From Alnus glutinosa (taxonomy: Eukaryota > Streptophyta > Magnoliopsida > Fagales > Betulaceae), in contig NC_084890.1 in assembly GCF_958979055.1 (NCBI RefSeq), positions 558,001 to 622,000 of the forward strand: 64,000 nucleotides of DNA. The letters run 5' to 3'. Below, piece after piece: positions 62,300 through 64,000 of the stretch. The notes beneath the pieces are model-generated. The model was not told the DNA's origin and made no database searches. It saw nothing but the letters and a program-made list of their open reading frames with translations. Within the stretch, counting starts at the first letter, position 1, and the number at the start of each line of letters is the position of its first letter. Position numbers and translations under genes: made by a program.

Positions 62300-63600
62300 T
62301 CGTATTGTAATTAACTCATAAATTTAATTACCTATCCCCAAAGAGAAGTTTTTATTTTTATGACTTAATTAGAATGAGATAACAAATTTAGTATTAAAAG
62401 TAAAATTTATTTCGGTTGCCCAAAGGTACGAAGAATTTTATTTATTAATATTTAAATTTATTAATCTTATCATGCGTCTAACACTTCATAGTTTCTTCTT
62501 CTTTTTTTTTTTTTCTTTTTTTAAATTAAAAAAAAAAAAGAAAAAGTTTCAACATGTTGGCAGATTCCCAAGAGGAATTTTATTTAGTCCATTTTTCATA
62601 ACATGAAGAAAGTGTTCATGAATCATGAACACTTGAAGGAAAAAAAAAAAAAAAAACAAACCTTCTATCAATTGGTTATATTACCAATAGATATAAATCT
62701 ATTTAACTCATCCATAACGGAGGTTTTTCAATAAAGGTTGAAGGGACGATTGGAGATCCGTATTATTATATTTGCTCCATTTTCTTTGGATAGGATCAGT
62801 AAGCAATAATTTTTTTTTTTTTTTTTTTATGAGACAAGTTACATATATATTTTTTGTATATATTTTTTTAAAAAAATTAATAATTGAATCTGTAGGACCT
62901 ACATATGGGTCTTTGTGATATTCTACAAATTCAATGATTAATTAATTTAAAAATGAGATGTATGAGAAATGTACAAATATCATTTCACTTTTTCTATTCG
63001 GACAAGAGATCCCTGCTTGCAACCCCTGGCTACAATCTTTCCTGATCTTCATCTTCGAAAAAAAAAAATTAAAAAGGTTGGACATCCAAATTAAAGTAGG
63101 GTACGAAATGGACACAATATGTAGATGACAATATTATCCAATACGATGGAACTATTCCTCATTAACCAATGATGTCATCTTATTTTCGGCCTTAACTTCA
63201 AAATCAAAGGTGTGATATGGGCTAAAGCTTACAATTTTTTATATGATTTATAAACTTAATAGGAACGTGACACTGTATTAACTAAGTAGGGTCGAGAGCT
63301 TTAACCTGTTCAATTAAACTGACTGTTTGAATTATTTAATTAATTAATCATATTGGTTCGAATGATGCGGTCCAACCAATAGAGCTAGCTAGGGATCGAT
63401 ATATAGTACTAAAGCGACTGCCATTATTGTTGGAGGAGGACCGTGAACTGATCGATGATAGAATTTAGTTATTAATTAGCTAGGAAACTTCTTTTATTTA
63501 AAAGTCATGATTACAACTTCATGTAGCACTCATAAACCTTACTAATAGTTTCTAATCCTATGAAGCAAGAGTAAAGAAGACCCATATACGTATAACAACG
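62300..63600. other. Spacer, AT-rich, nothing recognised
   Basis: Poly-A/T runs are at 62508-62540, 62640-62655 and 62810-62828. The right end should include the 3' UTR of the Pi21-like gene. Confidence 0.4.
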
Positions 63601-63631
63601 CATAACAGAGGAAACAAGCATGCACTTCCAT

Positions 63632-64000
63632 TTACATGACTCTGCATTCTGATGGATTTTCTTCACAAAAGTAATCACAGCGGCTCACGTAGCAACCCCT
63701 AGACCCACCACAACCACAAGAACAGGGGAGCGGCTGGCCAGGGCGGCTCACGTTGCAACCCCTAGACCCACCACAACCACAAGAACAGGGGAGCGGCTGG
63801 CGGCTCACGTTGCAACCCCTAGACCCACCACAACCACAAGAACAAGGGAGCGGCTGGCCAGGACATGGTTTGCAACGCACATCAATCGGGTAAGGTGGTA
63901 AGCAAACCGGTATAAACACAGGGACCTTGCAAGGCGGCGGAGGAGGCCGTGGAGGAGTCTTATCCCGCTTCTGGGCAGGAGGAGTTGAAAGCTTCGGGCC
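63632..64000 (-). CDS. Pi21-like heavy-metal-associated isoprenylated protein, 3' part only
   Basis: The reading frame enters from the right edge and stops at 63632-63634. Visible parts are a Pro/Lys-rich stretch (residues like TPPRPPPPPCKVPVFIPVC), then LPPYPIDVRCKPCPGQP. Three tandem repeats of about 19-21 residues follow, each with PLPCSCGCGGSRGC(N/Y)VSR. The tail is CDYFCEENPSECRVM. The YVSRCDYFCEENPS tail and the terminal Cys-x-x-Met prenylation box are typical of Pi21-type HIPPs, which carry one N-terminal HMA domain (not in this window) and a proline-rich region. In rice, loss of proline motifs in Pi21 gives blast resistance. The Cys-Gly repeats may bind metal, which is inference. Upstream exons lie outside. 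Confidence 0.85.
   Translation of the reverse strand, partial: GPKLSTPPAQKRDKTPPRPPPPPCKVPVFIPVCLPPYPIDVRCKPCPGQPLPCSCGCGGSRGCNVSRQPLPCSCGCGGSRGCNVSRPGQPLPCSCGCGGSRGCYVSRCDYFCEENPSECRVM
63682..63861 (-). repeat. Coding minisatellite: three in-frame units of 63, 57 and about 60 bp
   Basis: Units start at 63682, 63745 and 63802, each with GGCTCACGT(A/T)GCAACCCCT and CCACCACAACCACAAGAACA. Length differences are multiples of three, so the frame is kept. The near-identity suggests recent or homogenised expansion. Confidence 0.92.

Larger units (their letters stand above)
60226..62300 (+). mobile_element. LTR retroelement with non-coding internal region (LARD-like), right end not found
   Basis: An LTR ends at about 60437 (TTTTTAACA) just before TGGTATCAGAGC at 60440-60451, a perfect initiator-tRNA primer site. 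Within the LTR, TATAAATAAA at 60226-60235 fits a retroelement promoter. The left end of the LTR is uncertain (about 59.9-60.05 kb). The internal sequence is non-coding: a GC-rich block at 60650-61130 with GGCGGCC-type repeats, then a CGGGTCGGGT/TGACCC region at 61160-61400, then AT-rich sequence with three GGGAGAGCC repeats. No gag or pol is seen, nor a matching second LTR inside the window. Confidence 0.65.

Overview
This is a plant nuclear window, most likely from a woody dicot. The genes are split by GT-AG introns, the spacers are very AT-rich, poly-A/T and TA runs are frequent, and miniature inverted-repeat elements and LTR elements are dense. I cannot name the species from the sequence. 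There is no bacterial, phage or CRISPR content.

Genes. Six protein genes are well supported and a seventh runs off the right edge. (1) An NF-YB transcription factor subunit, single exon, minus strand, 1803-2360. (2) A secreted Pollen Ole e 1/extensin-family protein, two exons, plus strand, 8541-10750. (3) A mitochondrial acyl carrier protein of the mtACP3 type, minus strand, coding 11208-11805, with a probable intron in its 5' UTR. (4) A SnRK1 kinase beta subunit of the KINB2 type, four exons, plus strand, 15720-18722. (5) An oligopeptide transporter very close to OPT3, six exons, minus strand, 20286-24315. (6) A two-HMA-domain isoprenylated metal-binding protein (HIPP), five exons, minus strand, 34798-39395. 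(7) The 3' exon of a Pi21-like HIPP, minus strand, 63632 to the edge. Joining the exons by hand restores one open frame with consistent phase in every complete gene: 185, 194, 121, 292, 745 and 262 residues. No operon logic applies. OPT3 and the HIPPs both belong to metal-handling families, but nothing here shows that they are linked in function.

Layout. 1-24.3 kb is the gene-rich half, with modest repeat content (hAT-like and inverted-repeat MITEs at 4.3 and 5.7 kb). 24.3-34.0 kb is a gene desert with several MITEs, one showing a clean 10-bp target duplication. A Copia 5' fragment lies at 34.0-34.4 kb and the HIPP gene at 34.8-39.4 kb. 40-63.6 kb is a repeat-dominated accessory region. It holds three large fold-back elements with GC-rich self-complementary cores (42.25, 48.4 and 55.3 kb) and a gag-only LTR retrotransposon (43.6-47.4 kb) with a 17-unit internal tandem array. 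It also holds a TRIM retroelement with a perfect target duplication inside the end of a Tourist-like MITE (47.4-48.0 kb), partly duplicated blocks at 52-57 kb, a row of three perfect hairpins (59.8 kb), and a long-noncoding LTR element with a GC-rich block (60.2-62.3 kb).

The most interesting material is the mobile-element architecture, not a new protein system: the gag-only element, the nested TRIM in a MITE, the GC-core fold-back elements and the triple hairpin.
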